Shown: positions 1 through 13,594 of the stretch, one piece after another
How positions within the stretch are numbered: the stretch's first letter is position 1
How the letters are laid out: each line of letters begins with the position of its first letter
From: Lucifuga dentata
Lineage: Eukaryota > Chordata > Actinopteri > Ophidiiformes > Bythitidae
NCBI GenBank assembly: GCA_014773175.1
Contig: VXCM01003404.1
Coordinates: 1 to 64,000 of the forward strand
Length of the DNA stretch: 64,000 nt
Reading direction: 5' to 3'
Notes under the pieces: model-generated
Told to the model about the DNA's origin: nothing
Databases searched by the model: none
Seen by the model: only the letters and a program-made list of their open reading frames with translations
Position numbers and translations under genes: made by a program

Positions 1-179
1 AACATGGATTTTTAAGGTGGGTGTATCACTTGAATATTTGATTTTGAAAGATTAAGAGATTTTGTATAATGTCAGGAAAATAAATAAAATACAGTTTTAT
101 CCTTTGGGAAATGATTGTCAATAATGAAAATGAAATATATTAGGCTCAAACATACAAAATGGGTGGTAGGGTCCTTTAA
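1..179 (-). mobile_element. TTAA-MITE, subfamily Y, right part
   Basis: Right half of a Y copy cut by the window edge. It ends with the TIR and shares its terminal TTAA (176-179) with the next copy. Confidence 0.85.
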
Positions 180-745
180 AGGGCAATATTGGCAATTTGG
201 TGTGTTTAAGCCCATTAAATAAACCTGTATACATGTTTACATTCCTGACAACTGTTTCCCAAAAACATTACTGGAGCAGTAAATATTAGATTTTTTTTTT
301 TCCCTATCTTTCAGGCTGCCATTGATTGCAGTTCATTCCAGAATGCTTTAAAAATCAACTGTAGAGACTTGAAACATACTTGAGATACATAATGCATCAC
401 AGCGAACACTGTCTCTTACATTTTTTGTTGAAGTAGCTTTATTGAACCGAGCCAACACGGACAATGTATGTCTCCGCCAGGGAATATAGTCCCAAGAGAA
501 AACGGCTTTTACCGAGAAATTAAAAGCGACCGTGCCTTCTACATTTGTTAGCAGGTAAAACACTGAATTTTAAGGTGGATGCATCACCCTGAACATTTGA
601 TTTTAAAAGATTAAAGGACTTGGCAAAAATAACAGGGAAACTACAATACAGTTTTATCTTTTGGAAATTGTCAGTAATGTAATGTGCGTGTGGGTAGTAT
701 TTGTTGGAGCTTAAACATGCAAAATTGCCGGTATGGTCCTTTTAA
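176..745 (-). mobile_element. TTAA-MITE, subfamily O
   Basis: Full-length O copy with diverged TIRs, joined directly to the preceding Y copy. The internal block GGAATATAGTCCCAAGAG is present. Confidence 0.85.
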
Positions 746-806
746 CTTTCATCTGCAACAGTCCATATCACCAGTCTGTCTGCCCTGCCCACACTTTTTG
801 TCACAC

Positions 807-914
807 ACAGCACCCTCCACAAATATTGGCAAAATTGGTAAATAAAAGAAAAATAGGCTGTGAAAATAAATGTCTTTGTTATTCTCTTTCATTCAAAATG
901 TGAACAAAAATATG
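807..914 (+). mobile_element. Tc1-like MITE, 5' fragment
   Basis: Contains CACCCTCCACAAATATTGG and TAAATAAAAG like the longer copy at 50351-50657, but stops after about 100 bp where O-type MITE sequence resumes. Confidence 0.6.
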
Positions 915-1134
915 ACGACTTTTACCGAGAAATTAAAAACGACCGTCCCTTATACATTCTGACATGTATGTGTTAGGAGGCAAAACACTGAATTTTAAGG
1001 TGGGTGTATAACTGAGACATTTGATTTTGAAAGATTAAGGGATTTGGAAAAATAACAGGAAAACATCAGTAACGTAGCATGTATGCAGATGCTATTGGGC
1101 TTAAACATGCAAAATTGCTGGTATGGTCCTTTAA
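915..1134 (-). mobile_element. TTAA-MITE, subfamily O, right part
   Basis: Right 220 bp of an O copy ending GGTATGGTCCTTTAA; the left part is replaced by the Tc1-like fragment. Confidence 0.8.
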
Positions 1135-2120
1135 AGCCAATTTGCGTCTTCCTACCATTTGAGAAACTTTATGGCTGCTAATAAAAATCAATTCACATTC
1201 TCTGATGTGTTCTTTAGCTTAAAATCCTGGAAAAAGATATTTTAGAGTTTCTCTTCTGTGTTTTTAGCCTTATTAGTCCATAAAGTAACTTTTCATTCAA
1301 ATGTTTTGATGTGTTGCACTTTATAAACACATTTTACAATCATTTCAGGATCTGCTGCAGCACAGGAAAGATACCAGATTCTTATTTGTTTTTTATCCTC
1401 GCTGAGACTGAAAGTTGTCAGTATTTGACTGTGACGACTCTCCACGTGGTTTTTCTTTAATGCATTAGAGTTTTGCATCTTCTTTTCTGCTGCATTTGTG
1501 TTGTAAAATGTGTGATTAGGAATTTGGTTGATATAGAATACTTTTTTGTTATTGAGATGAATTGTGAATTTCTAACCTTTGTGGTGCTGACTGCCGTTTC
1601 AACTCACTAGTTTGGACACACTAACATTTGTCTTCTTTGTGCCGTCTGGAATGCTCACTATATTATATACGCAACGCGGTAAAATTACCTTTCAGTATCT
1701 TCAACTAAGCTGGACAACAATTTATAGAAGCAAAAGATTCTATTTTTATATGTGAAAACAAGGCCGATGGCATGTACTGTAACACAAAGGTAAATACTTT
1801 AAGCATTTCTATTGTTGGTTTAGTGATATGAAACAGGAATAAATAGTTGTAACTTCACAGAGTGTAATTGTATTCATGTGTGTATCATTTAAAGCTGCAG
1901 ATATGGATCGCTAATGTCTGAATATGTTTTTTGGCTTGGAGTAAAATGCGACTCCTGGACTTCTTAAACAAGTGAAAATGTCTTATTTCATCTGCATCAG
2001 TTTGTCTTTTGTTTCGCAGAGTTTTTTTTTACAGTTATACCACCCGTAGACTGTGATATTAGTAATCTTATGTCATGAAATTCATTGCATGTCATACTAC
2101 AAGATTTCTACAGTATAATC

Positions 2121-2642
2121 TTAAAGGACCATACCACCCATTTTGCATGTTTGAACCTAATATATTCAATTTTCATACACGTAATGTTACTGACAATCAT
2201 TTCCCAAAGCATAGTACTGGAACAGTGAATTATAAATGTTTTTCCTACCTTCCAGACCTCCATTGGTTTCATTCATTCTGGCACGCTATGAAAATCAACC
2301 GAATGGTGCATTCAAGTGCTGTAGCGAAGAACTGAAAACAGGAAGCATTTTTAGATCACTCTGTGCTTTTTATTGCGCTTAAACACTAAAATTGTGTAAC
2401 TTTAAAAAAAAAAAACCTGAATGCATGTCTTGTTCATGATGATGGATTACCTATCCCAAGAACATTTCAAATATCAACAAGTTGATTTTAATAGCGTACC
2501 AGAATGAACTGAAACCAGTGGAGGTCTGGAAGGTAGGAAAAACATTTTTAATTCATCATTCCAGTAGTATGCTTTGGAAATGATTGTCAGTAACATAACA
2601 TGTATGAAAATTGAATATATTAGGCTCAAACATGCAAAATGG
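2121..2642. mobile_element. TTAA-MITE, subfamily Y, fold-back derivative
   Basis: Both ends carry the same arm: the TIR followed by the ACTACTGGAAC and CCTACCTTCCAGACC blocks occurs at the left and, inverted, at the right. It stops at an N (2643) before the right terminus. Confidence 0.8.
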
Positions 2643-2949
2643 NACTCCCCATAGCTCCCCCTCTCCGCGGTGAAAGCCTCAACAGTTATCAACCATAAAT
2701 TATCTGTATTTGTGTAAAACATTTTATCAAGTTTCCACATTTCATGCGAGCAAAATAAATTGTGTCAAAATCTGCATGTGATGGTTTTTACTTTGTTTTT
2801 CTTATGAAAGATTAATGTCTGACAGCATTTATGGTACATTTTTCTATGTGCAGTCATGTAATTAATGTGTGTATGTATCTGCAGTGCGGTTTCTAAATTT
2901 CATTAAAATTGACTCATTTGCGTTGATTTTTAAAGGCTAAACAAATTTG

Positions 2950-3112
2950 TTCTAGATCCTGGATCCAGAATCTGATCCGGATCACCTCCAAAATTTAAAT
3001 GCTTCTTTCTCTCGACATTATCCGTCCTCCAAATTCGTCCCTAATGTTCCGAGATATTTAGCTAACAGACAATCACAGATGATCGCGTAACCTCCTCGGC
3101 GGAGGAAATAAT
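2950..3112 (+). mobile_element. LINE-like 3' end fragment (RTE type suspected)
   Basis: Contains TCCGGATCACCTCCAAAATT, a CCGTCC...GAGATATTTAGCTAACAG stretch and ends CTCCTCGGCGGAGGAAATAA. This resembles tails I associate with fish RTE LINEs, from memory only. Confidence 0.45.
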
Positions 3113-3249
3113 GATTGAGAGAAACATGAAGAAATCCTCAGTCGTCAGTCCAAAACGGTGATCCTTGTTGAAATATGGACAGCAGAGTCTACAGACAAGC
3201 TGCGATAAAATGTGTCAGACATTTTGGAATTTGTCTGATTAACCCAGAC

Positions 3250-3400
3250 TGTAAATCAGACATTAACATTTAGATAACTGGAGTAATTTTACACCTGAGT
3301 TGTTGCTGTTATGTGTCTGTTCTCATGATCACTGGTAGCCCTAGGTGTAGCAAACCAGCTGCAGCACATCTGTCCAATCAGAAAGAGGAAGGAAGGAACG
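3250..3400 (+). repeat. Dispersed repeat, partner at 28280-28425
   Basis: Shares AACATTTAGATAACTGGA and CTGAGTTGTTGCTGTT in the same order with 28280-28425. Family not recognised. Confidence 0.6.
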
Positions 3401-4682
3401 AAGAGGAAGAAAGACTAAGTATTTCCTTGTTTATTACTATTCTATGACTCTGGAACTTAATACTTAGAGAGCAAATGTGATGATTTCCAAGGAACTAGAC
3501 ACTGAGCTTTCAGAAGAGCCCAAGCTTATGTTTGCCCACAAAGGGACTGAGGAGATGTAGCCATTTTCATTTGGGTATGTCATTTTCGGTGTTTTCGTTG
3601 AAAATAGAGGGGGATGGAGCAGATTGATTTCCGGGTCATGTCAGGATCAAGGAACGTTCAAGAGCTTCGGAACCCACTGAGGGTGTGTAAAGTGTGCCGC
3701 TGGGCATGGTGACAGGTGAAAATGGCCACACCTTTAAGGGCCACACCCTGCAGCTGATGCTGCGTGTGGACAAAACATTTTCAGATGGGGTTAAGTTCAG
3801 ATCAATGAAAGATATATCAAAAATATCAATCAATAAAAATCAATTTGTCATAATTCCAAACAGGCCGGCTTATGCAGGGAGAACTGAGGTGTTGAAGGTG
3901 TAAAAATAAATACATCTGTGGGGTTGACAGAAGTGCAGCTTTGGGAAACAGGATGTGGGGTTATTTCCGCTGAATCCAATTAGCTTCCTGCTAATACAAC
4001 GTTAAGAGTCTGGAAGCTAATCACAGATTAGCAGCATATGCTACTCAAACAAGATTTCTACCAGATAGCTACTGTAAATGAGATTTTTTGAAACTTTTGC
4101 TGAGTTTTGCATAAGAACAGTGGATCCATGGCAATTCCTAAAGCACGTCCATGTTTTATCCCTCCTTAAGCTGCCCTGAAGAGATCTGTGGTGTGTCACA
4201 AAGGTTTGACTTTTTGAATTGTAAACCAGCCTAAAATGGATTTTATGTGATACAGACTGCATAAAACACAAAACCCTCAAAAATTAAAACATTTCAGAGT
4301 GGGAAACGAGAACTTCAGTCTCCTTAAACGTAAAGAAAAGCAGCATTTAACCGTGAGAAGTTATTATTTCTGTGCCTGAAAATGAATTGTGAACTGTGTT
4401 AAACCATCCAAGGAAATCAACAGAAAACTGAATTAATTCCAAAGCCCGAACTATGATTTGGAAGACAAACTTCTGTTTTAAAATGTCATGATAGATAATG
4501 TCGGCTATCTGCAGTGTATTTTCTGTATTTTATTTATTTTTATTTTTTATTCATCTTTGTTATATACTATGTCCACTGGCAGCAAGAAACACAACTTTTT
4601 ATGTGACATCACAAAAGAATTCTTACTGCAGAGTGTTGACCGTTCACTTAAACTGATTCCAAAGCATTTCTTTGCTTACACC

Positions 4683-4979
4683 TAAAGGACCATATTGGTG
4701 ACTGAGCATGTTTGAGCCCCATAAAAATAACTTGCATATATATATGTATATAAATTTTTTTCAAATCCCCTAATCTTTCATAATCAAATGTTGAGGTGAT
4801 TCACTCGCGTTAAAATTCAGTGTTTCTCCTCTAACACTTATGAATAATTGTAGAAGGCACGGTCGTTTAATTTCTCAATAAAAGCCGACTCCTCCTGGGA
4901 CTATATTTCCTGTTGGAGTAATACATTGTCTTCCATGCAACTCCATGTTGGATCGGTTAAATAACGTTGCTTCGACAAA

Positions 4980-5011
<32 letters not shown>

Positions 5012-5235
5012 CTAACAGACACCATGTTCGCTGTGATGGATTATGCATCTTAAACGTGTTTCAGCTCTACATGTTGATTTTAATAGCATACTGGAATGAA
5101 ATGAAACCAATAGCAATCTGGAAGTTTGGGAAAAAAATTTACCACTAAATTAGTATATTTTGGGAACTTGTTTGTCAGTAACTTGTATGTGGATTGCTGG
5201 GCTCAACATGCATGATTGTCCGTGTGTTCCTTTTA
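4683..5235 (+). mobile_element. TTAA-MITE, subfamily O
   Basis: Diverged full-length O copy with degenerate termini (CCTAAAGGACCATATTGG and GTGTTCCTTTTA). The conserved CTGGGACTATATTTCCTG block is present. Confidence 0.8.
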
Positions 5236-5727
5236 CAATTTCAGCCAACGACAGATTTGAGTGAAAACCCTTTTGTGGTCTAGATCCAAGTGCTTGAAAC
5301 TGCAGACGGTACACAAACGAAGTCACATGGACTAGAAAATCCAGTTTAAGCTAGGATGAAACCAGAAGGGGGAAGGGTCATGCTGACCGACTACACTAAT
5401 GGCATTAATTCACTAATAAGGATGTGTTCCTTCAAACTAAGGCAGTAAATTAGCAGAGACACGTTGGCACAAATTCCAAGTTCTACCCTTAAATTCAAAA
5501 TAAATGTTGCTTCACAGTTGAATGAAGAACATTTATTTTGAAATTAATGCTGCTTTATTGCTGAAGGTTCCTTTCCTGTCCTCGTGTAGATCATTCATAG
5601 AAATGCAAACAAGATGATGTTTGAAACTTAATACATCCCCTCTGTGCACGCACCGTTTCGTTTGACAGTTTAGTGTATTTCAATATAAAAATGTGATTCA
5701 AACGACAAACTGATGTCACAAGGGAGG

Positions 5728-5840
5728 GAAGAGAGAGAGAGAGAGAGAGAGAGAGACTAAAGAGATTATCCATGTGTCAGAGTNGAAGAGAGAGAGAGAG
5801 AGAGAGAGAGAGACTAAAGAGATTATCCATGTGTCAGAGT
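5728..5840. other. Direct repeat across single N (5784), probable assembly overlap
   Basis: 5728-5783 and 5785-5840 are identical 56-bp copies containing (GA)n and a unique tail. Confidence 0.8.
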
Positions 5841-6538
5841 GTTCCAAGAAATCCAAGAAATCCCAACGCTTCTCCGTAGGGAAACACCAGTTTAGTTTCT
5901 CAACATGACTATGGTGACTGTCGCTTCCACAAACAAACTGTCTACTTTCACTTTTACAAGGACAACTTCAGCTCGACCTGGATTTCTGATCGGCGATGCC
6001 ATGGCTCTACTAATGGATGAAAAATTGCTGTAGGTGTGAAAAGTCACGTGAAAGTGTTCAGCGGCTTTTCCAGCTATTCTGAGGACTTGCACCAGTACTT
6101 GTAGATACTCTGGTGCGCGAGATTCGACTGATGCAACTTTTACATGCTAATCAAAGAAAACCTGCAATCGTCTATGCTTATTTATTATTCATATTCTTTA
6201 ACCCCTCTGGTCACCTCACCATTCTACTGTGAGTATGACTTGTATGACCAAAACTATCTTCATGACGTTGTGTTTCAGAGTTGTAGGGATTTGTAAACTC
6301 TATGGCAACCTGAGAAGATTAATGCATCAATGAAGAAGGGTTGGCAGCAAGTGCGATGATCTCGTTTATCCCCCGTGAACTCGGCTGGCCTCTGTGCCTT
6401 GGAAAAGCGACAGAGAGGAAAAAGAATCAAAATCGAGAACCTTGCAGGATTCAGCCGTAGGATGAGGCACCGTGTTTGCATTGCGGACGGCCAGTGGACA
6501 TAAACTCTGGGTCCTCCTGGTGTTTGGTATGAGATTAA

Positions 6539-7012
6539 ATGGTGTTGATGACAGAGGAATCAGGCGAAGGATTAAAGGTTCGAGAGAATGGAGTGGCTGG
6601 AGGGATGGGTTTGGGCGAGAGCGAGATTAGGACGGAGAAAATGGCTCTGGACACACCCATCTTTTCCATCAGTCAGGACCAAGAGGACGAGGACGAAGAC
6701 AAGAACCAGATTGAAGTTGATTACATGCACAACTATTGGGAGGACGACGATGATGTCTACCAGGAGTTTGAGGAGTTGGACTTCGAGGCCCTCCCAGATC
6801 GCTTTGACACGAGGAGCGTGGCCTCGGACGATTCCTTCTATCCGCCAGATAACTCAGTTGCGTCCACTGTATGTCGTCCACCAAGCCCTGTGAGCCCAGA
6901 GCCCATCTCCTTCTTCAAGGCCTGCTGCAACAACAACCCCATCATCGTCAAGGTCATGATCAGACAAGGAGTGACAAAAGAGGAAGTGACGGAGACAGAC
7001 AGGAACGGACGA
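6539..7012 (+). CDS. ankrd33b: ankrd33b exon 1 (start codon to first ankyrin repeat)
   Basis: There are 158 codons, opening [11 protein letters not shown]; human ANKRD33B also opens MVL, as I recall, which supports this ATG. An acidic, Ser-rich leader precedes a PPSPVSPEP linker and the first ankyrin helix pair. The exon ends in TDRNGR at the donor CGA|GTGGGT, phase 0. Translation past 7012 ([12 protein letters not shown]) is intron read-through. Position -3 of the ATG is T and +4 is G, a middling Kozak context. No promoter motif is convincing upstream. A Y transposon starts 52 bp after the donor. Confidence 0.85.
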
Positions 7013-10000
7013 GTGGGTGTCTATAGATCCTATATTGTTCTGAATTATTAGTTATATGTCAACATTAAAGGGCCATACTGGCCATTTTGCATGTTTGAGC
7101 CTAATATATTCAATTTTCATAATGTTACATTACTGACAATCATTTCCCAAAGCATACTACTGGAACGATGAATTAAAAATGTTTTTCCTACCTTCCAGAC
7201 CTCCATTGGTTTCAGTTCATTCTGCTATTAAAATCAACTTGTTGATACTTGAAACGTTCTTGGGATAGGTAATCCATCATCACCAACAAGATGTGTATTC
7301 ACGTTTTTTTTTAGAAGTTACATAATTTTTTAGTGTTTAAGCTCAATAAAAACTGCAGAGTGAATGTATGTCTCCACTGGGGAATATAGTCCCAAAAGAA
7401 GACCTGAGTTTATTGAGAAATTTAAAGGACTGACTTCATAAGGCTGTGTAACTATTAGCAGGTAAAACACTGATTTTTAAGGTGGGTGTATTGCTTGAAT
7501 ATTTGATTTTGAAAGATTAAGAGATTTTGTAAAATATCAGCAAAGCTGAAATATGGTTTTATCCTTTGGGAAATGATTGTCAGTAATGTTACGTGTATGA
7601 AAATTGAATATATTAGGCTCAAACATGCACAATCGCCGGTATGGTCCTTTAAGCATGTTTAGGTTTATTTTCTCTGATATCTTGAAACCAGTAAAGTCCA
7701 CAAGAGAGTAAAAATCTCAAAACATTTCCCAAACAGGCCAACAGCAGGATTTATTTCTTCAAGGTCCTCCTCTCAACTCAATCAGGTCAATTAGCATTAA
7801 CATTGTGAAGTTAGAACACAGAAGCCCCTGGCACATAATTCTATAGATACATTAGCATCATGTATGAGGGAGGGTGTTTGGAAAAATGCTCCACAATCAT
7901 CATATTTCAAATTTTGCTTATATATTTCAATGTTAGCATAAAGTCATGCTATTGTACATCTATTCCTGATGCACAGCTGCAGCTATGTGACGACACTCTG
8001 CAGATCAGATCAGGTAAAGTGCAGATGCATGTTTAGAATTTCTAAAAGCTTCTATTTAAACCTGCAATGTCCAAAATTTTTGACATTAACACTGAATTGT
8101 TTCATGAAACCACAGAAAATAGCAACAAACTCTGCAGCTCTGTTCAGCTTTTATCCTCTTTTAGCTCTTTGTTCTGGCTTTATAAATATACACAAAAAAT
8201 GGCTGAAAGACAAAGGAAAGTAGTTACTGGTGAAGAAAGTCAAACACACAGCAAGATAAAGACTCAGATATGTTTGTCTGGAGTTGGTGGAGACAAAAAC
8301 AAATCAAAACTAAACTAAAATTAGAGGAAATACTGGACTTGTATTCAAATGGTTAGGTTAGGTTAGGTTAGGTTAGGTTAGGTTAGGTTAGGTTAGGTTA
8401 GGGTTCTCTTGAATGTATAAGTAGGAAAATGTTTGCTAACTTGTCAACCACATTAGCCTATAATACATCAGGGCTATGTGACATTCCATTTTCAAGGACC
8501 ATACCAGTGATTTTGGATGTTTGAACCCATTAAATACTACACACATGCACAGGTGTCACGAGGGGAATGCGGGGGGTGTGGACCACACTGGGTGACACCA
8601 TCAGAGGGTGTCACACCAAAATGACTATCTATAAAATTTTTGTGCAGTGTTTCAGCAGAAATGTTTTATTATTTTAAAAAAAAATTCCCGGTAGTTAGTT
8701 ATAACAAGAAAAACATATTTCGTAACTCCAGTGTACATACTGTCATGTACTGCCCCCTCCCCTCCCCTCCCCTCCATCGGCAACTTGAATAGTTAGTACC
8801 ATCCATTATTGCTGAACCCACCTGTCACCGAGATACCGCACCAGGTGACACCAACCCTAGTGACGTCACTACGCATATGTTACATTACTGACAAATAGGG
8901 ATGAGCTGAGTACTTGGATGAAATGAGTATCCAATACAGATAATGCACTTTTTACGAGCATGAGTACCATCCGAGGAAAAAGTGTCGATATCTGTACTCA
9001 TTAAATACTTAGTTACTAGTACTCGTTACTAGCGCTGTGCCCACATGGTTGTGTGATCGTACAGGCAGCCAATCACAGAGCTCCTCTCTACACAGAGCTG
9101 CTGCTGCTGCTCCACACCACTCACAGCCACTGTGTCCACACTAGCATAGTAGCATCTATTAGCTATAGTTTAGCATAGTAGCATCTATTAGCTATAGTTT
9201 GTTATTCTCAGATTCAGCTCAACATTATTCTCAGTCCACAGCTAAACACACATTCATTTACTGTGGACATTCACACGTAAGATACTGATACTAACATACA
9301 TTTCTACTAGCTACTACTAGCTTCTTGTAGCTTCTAGCCTCTAGGAGGCTAACTAGCCAGTTAGTTCGCAATTTGTAACTTTCTGTTAAACCCCGCCCAC
9401 TTCCACATTAAACCCCACCCATCCGAATATGGATAATTTAGTTGATTGATAACAATGTACTCGCTCATCTCTTCTTACAACCAATTTCCAAAACGAAAAA
9501 CCATATTTCAGTTTTCCTGTTATTTTGCCAAATCCCCTTATCTTTCAAAATCAAATGTTCAGGTGATACACTCACCTTAAAATTCAATGTTTCGCCTGCA
9601 GACACTTATGCACGATTGCAGAAAGTATGCTAGTCTTAATTTCTTCATAAAAGCCGTATTCTGCTGGGACTATATTCCCAGGCAGAGACTTCTGTGGAGT
9701 TCCATGTTGGATCTGTTAAATTAAGTTACTTCAACAAAAAATTTAGTAGACGTGGTGTTTGCTGTGATGAATTATGTATGTCATGCATGTTTGAAGTCTC
9801 AACAAATTGATTTTAATAGCTTACTGGAATAAACAGAAACCATTAACAATCTGGAAGGTAGGAAAAAAAATTCTAAAATTTACTGCTACTGTAATATATT
9901 TTGGGAAATGATTGTCAGTATAACGTGTATGCAGGTTGTATATATTGGTCTCAAACATGCAAAATCAGCTGTATTGTCCTTTACAGTGTTAGAACACCTT

Positions 10001-12338
10001 TACATATAAACTGTACTTGTAGTAAGGGATCCATATTTGTGAGGAAGATAGATTTCAAGGAAAAATCAATCTTGAATTCTCAACAAACAGGCATTTCCTG
10101 TATGATAGACATGAAATCTAATACTTAACGGATTTGAGGAAACGATCCGGTGTTCAGCTCTAAAGGCACTTTGACGGCACTTTGTAACTCTGATATTTTC
10201 TCAGTGATCTTGTGGTTTTTGCGGTCAGACCGGCTGAGTCTGATGCAGCAGCGAGACAAATCCTGGAGGAGTTTTTAGAGCCGTAGGTTAAGCTGCTGGT
10301 GACAGATGGAGAGCGTAACCTAAACCTGCATGATGACAATGTCAAGAAGCAGCTTGCTATCATGGCTCAGTGTTTAAAGGACCATACCACCATTTTGCAT
10401 GTTTGAACCTAATATAGTCAATTTTCATACACATAATGTTATAGACAATCATTTTCCAAAGCATACTACTGGAACGGTGAATTACAAATGTTTTTCCTAC
10501 CTTCCAGACCNTTTTTTTTTTTTTTTTTTTTTTTAGAAGTTATGTAATTTTAACGTTTAACCACAATAAAAAACGTGGAGTGAATGTATGTCTCCACCGG
10601 GGAATACAGTCCCAAAAAAAAGACCTGTGTTTATGGAAAAATTTAAAGGACTGTGACTTCATAAGGCTGTGTAACTATTAGCAGGAGAAACATGGATTTT
10701 TAAGGTGGGTGTATCACTTGAATATTTGCTTTTGAAAGATTAAGAGATTTTGCAAAAATATCAGGAAAGTTGAAATACGGTTTTATCCTTTGGAAAATGG
10801 TTATCAGTAACCTTACATGTATAAAATCCTCAAAATTTGGACTCCAGACCAAAACACAACTTTCTCTGGACTCTGAGCAAATTCTACTTTTCATATGTAT
10901 TTTTTGTATTATCTGCGGGACATTGCTGTGACGCAACAAGTCAAAATTCTCAGCTTTCTACGCTGCGAAGTGAAAGCGAATGTCCGCCTAAAAGTTGACA
11001 GCACAGCTAGATCCTTCCCCCCCCACCCCAAACAAAAAACAAACAGACCTTTGTGATATTGAAAATTTTCTTTGTGGACTTTTAAGATTTGTATTTGAGT
11101 ACTCCTCAAACATGCAATATAGGTGGTATGGTCCTTTAAAGACTTGCTAAGACACTGACCTCATGTTGAAGAAAGCGAGGAAACAAGCATATTTATGTGT
11201 CTTTTTTTTTTTTTTTNTTTTTTTTTTTTTTTAATAAGTTATATTTGCTGACACTCGTATTTCTCAGCCTGAAGACAAAGTTCAGGGATTACTGCTCTGA
11301 ATGTAAATGTGCAGCATGACGTCATGCTTTCCTCTGTCTGTGCCATTCTCACGATTCATGTTATTGTAGCTAAAAGGAGCAAACCGGTGGTTTTTACATG
11401 TTTGAGCCCAATATACACAACCCACATTCATGTTACGTTACTGATAACCATTTTACAAAACATACTACTGGAGCGGTACATTTTAGAATTGTTTTTCCTA
11501 CCTTCCAGACTGCCACTGGTTTCAGTTCATTCATGTAGGCTATTAAAATCAACTTGTAGAGACTTAAAAAGCGCTTGAGATAAAATTCATCACAGCAAAA
11601 ATGACATCTATTACATTTTTGTTTTGTGTCCAAATGACTTTATTTATCCGATCAAACACAGAGCTCCTTGGAAGAAATGTATGTTTCCAGCAGGGAATAT
11701 AGTCCCAGAAAAAGACAGTTTCTACAAAGAAATAAAAACAATAAAATCCCGTTTACATTTGGATGTACATATTAGCAAATGAAACATTAATTTTTTAAGG
11801 TGGGTGTATCACCTGAACATTTGAATTTGAAGAATTAATAACAGGAAAACTAAAATCCATCTTTATGCTTTTGAAAATGGCTGCTAGAGTTAAGTGTATG
11901 CAAGTAGCATTTATTAGGCTTGCAAAATCACCGGTATGGTCCTTTATGAGCTAAAACCGAATGAAAGATGAAGAAACTCCTCTGTGTGTGTTTCAGTCTG
12001 GCCTGATCGTGGCGTGCTACAAAGGCTACATGGATGTGGTCATCGCTCTCTCTCAGTGCCCGTATGTTGATGTAAACTGGCAGGACAACGAAGGCAACAC
12101 AGCTCTCATGACCGCGGCACAAGCAGGTAAACACATGCTGGTCCATCCATCCATCCATCNGGCAACACAGCTCTCATGACCGCGGCACAAGCAGGTAAAC
12201 ACATGCTGGTCCATCCATCCATCCATCCATCCATCCATTCTCTATACCTGTTTATCTTGTTCAGGGTCATGGGGGGCTGGAGCCTATCCCAGCAGTCATT
12301 GGGCGAGCGGACAGATCGCCAGTCTGTCATAGGATTAA

Positions 12339-12379
<41 letters not shown>

Positions 12380-13559
12380 AAACTCATTCACACCTACGGC
12401 CAATTTAAAGTTTCCACTTCACCAAACCTGCAAATCATCATGCTGCCCAATTTTGCAATTTTACTTTTCATTGAATTTGGATTGTTTTTTTTTTTGTTTG
12501 TNAAAAAAAAAAAAAAAAAAAAAAAAAAATTACTAGACAGCGGAATTATCTTGACATTTCTACCAAGCCTGTCAATTTTTAGCATTCATATGCATGTTCA
12601 TTGAAATATTTTGGACAGTTTGGACATTTATGCCTAATGAGGAGTTTAATTAGCGCTGATCCAGAGAGAAAAGCCTCATCTGGAGTTACATGATACAGAG
12701 ATCTCCACATCTTTGAGCTTTGGCTAGAGGTGATATGTGTGGTGTTTTCTAACAAATTGAATTTGGAGGATGAAAGCAGAGCGCAAAGTGAAGATAAAGA
12801 AATCTGTCAATGTCCTGTTTAAATTTAGAAACAGTAGACATAAAAATTGTCAAAAATTGTTGCAACCATTTCATCTATGTTTCTCTTCCCACTTCCGATG
12901 CGTAATTTACAGTGGATGGAAATTTATTGTATTGAATTGATGGAGACCTCTGAGACTGACCCAAATTAAAGCACAAAGTATTAATAGCATTAAATCTGCT
13001 GCTAGAATTGAGCTGCAATCGCTTTAATTTTCTGACGTTAGAAATTGGCGTCACAACTAATTTCATAGTTATGCAGCCATGTGTGTCAGACGTAACGCCC
13101 TGCTCTCTCATCTCCTGATGATGATGAATGGCCGCTGAGGCTGTGATGAATAGCTGCAGACTGCTCTTCATTTTATGCCTCATTAAAAGAACTATTGATC
13201 CCCTTTAGGTGACAAAGTCCTCTGTGAAACCTCAGGAGAGGAGAGGTAAAAAAGACTGAGTCAACGCAGCAGAGGGAGTTTTCAGTCAGAATGCAGAAGG
13301 AACCAAAAGCTCCGTTTCTGATTTTTCACAGTATATCTTCTTATATCTTTTTTTAAGTGGCCCATAGCTGGTTTACACCTAAATGAGCAAACATGGGTTT
13401 TTATTCCTGAGATGGAGGCAAACAAAAAGCTGGAATGAACACAAATGACACATAGAAAACATGACAAGCTTTTGCTTTGTGAAGCATCTTTAAAGGTCCA
13501 GAATGACTTCATTGTATTTTAAAGCAGAGAAGAAGGATTAGGGCCTGTATAGCATTGAC

Positions 13560-13594
<35 letters not shown>

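Larger units (their letters stand above)
1135..6538. other. Upstream flank of ankrd33b
   Basis: Outside the repeats listed, nothing coding was recognised at 1135-2120, 3113-4682, 5236-5727 or 5841-6538. The last stretch should hold the ankrd33b promoter and 5' UTR, but no TATA box or initiator was convincing. Confidence 0.5.
8491..9984 (+). mobile_element. TTAA-MITE, subfamily O, interrupted by two nested insertions
   Basis: Left TIR at 8491-8549, a middle piece CATATGTTACATTACTGAC at about 8873-8891, and the body from 9478 to 9984. Joining these three pieces restores the normal O order. Confidence 0.8.
7013..11996 (+). other. ankrd33b intron 1
   Basis: Four TTAA-MITEs with three nested elements fill about half. 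7653-8350 and 9985-10373 are plain AT-rich sequence with nothing recognised. Confidence 0.7.

Noticed and set aside
3694..3903. Small protein of 69 codons
   Set aside because: No homology recognised, no splice context, and an antisense frame overlaps; indistinguishable from chance.
8351..8403. Telomere remnant
   Set aside because: Vertebrate telomeres are TTAGGG; a ten-unit TTAGG run is better explained as a microsatellite.
12093..12227. Real tandem duplication of ankrd33b exon 2
   Set aside because: Only the exon tail is repeated, with no acceptor, across an N and with the length shared by other assembly joints.
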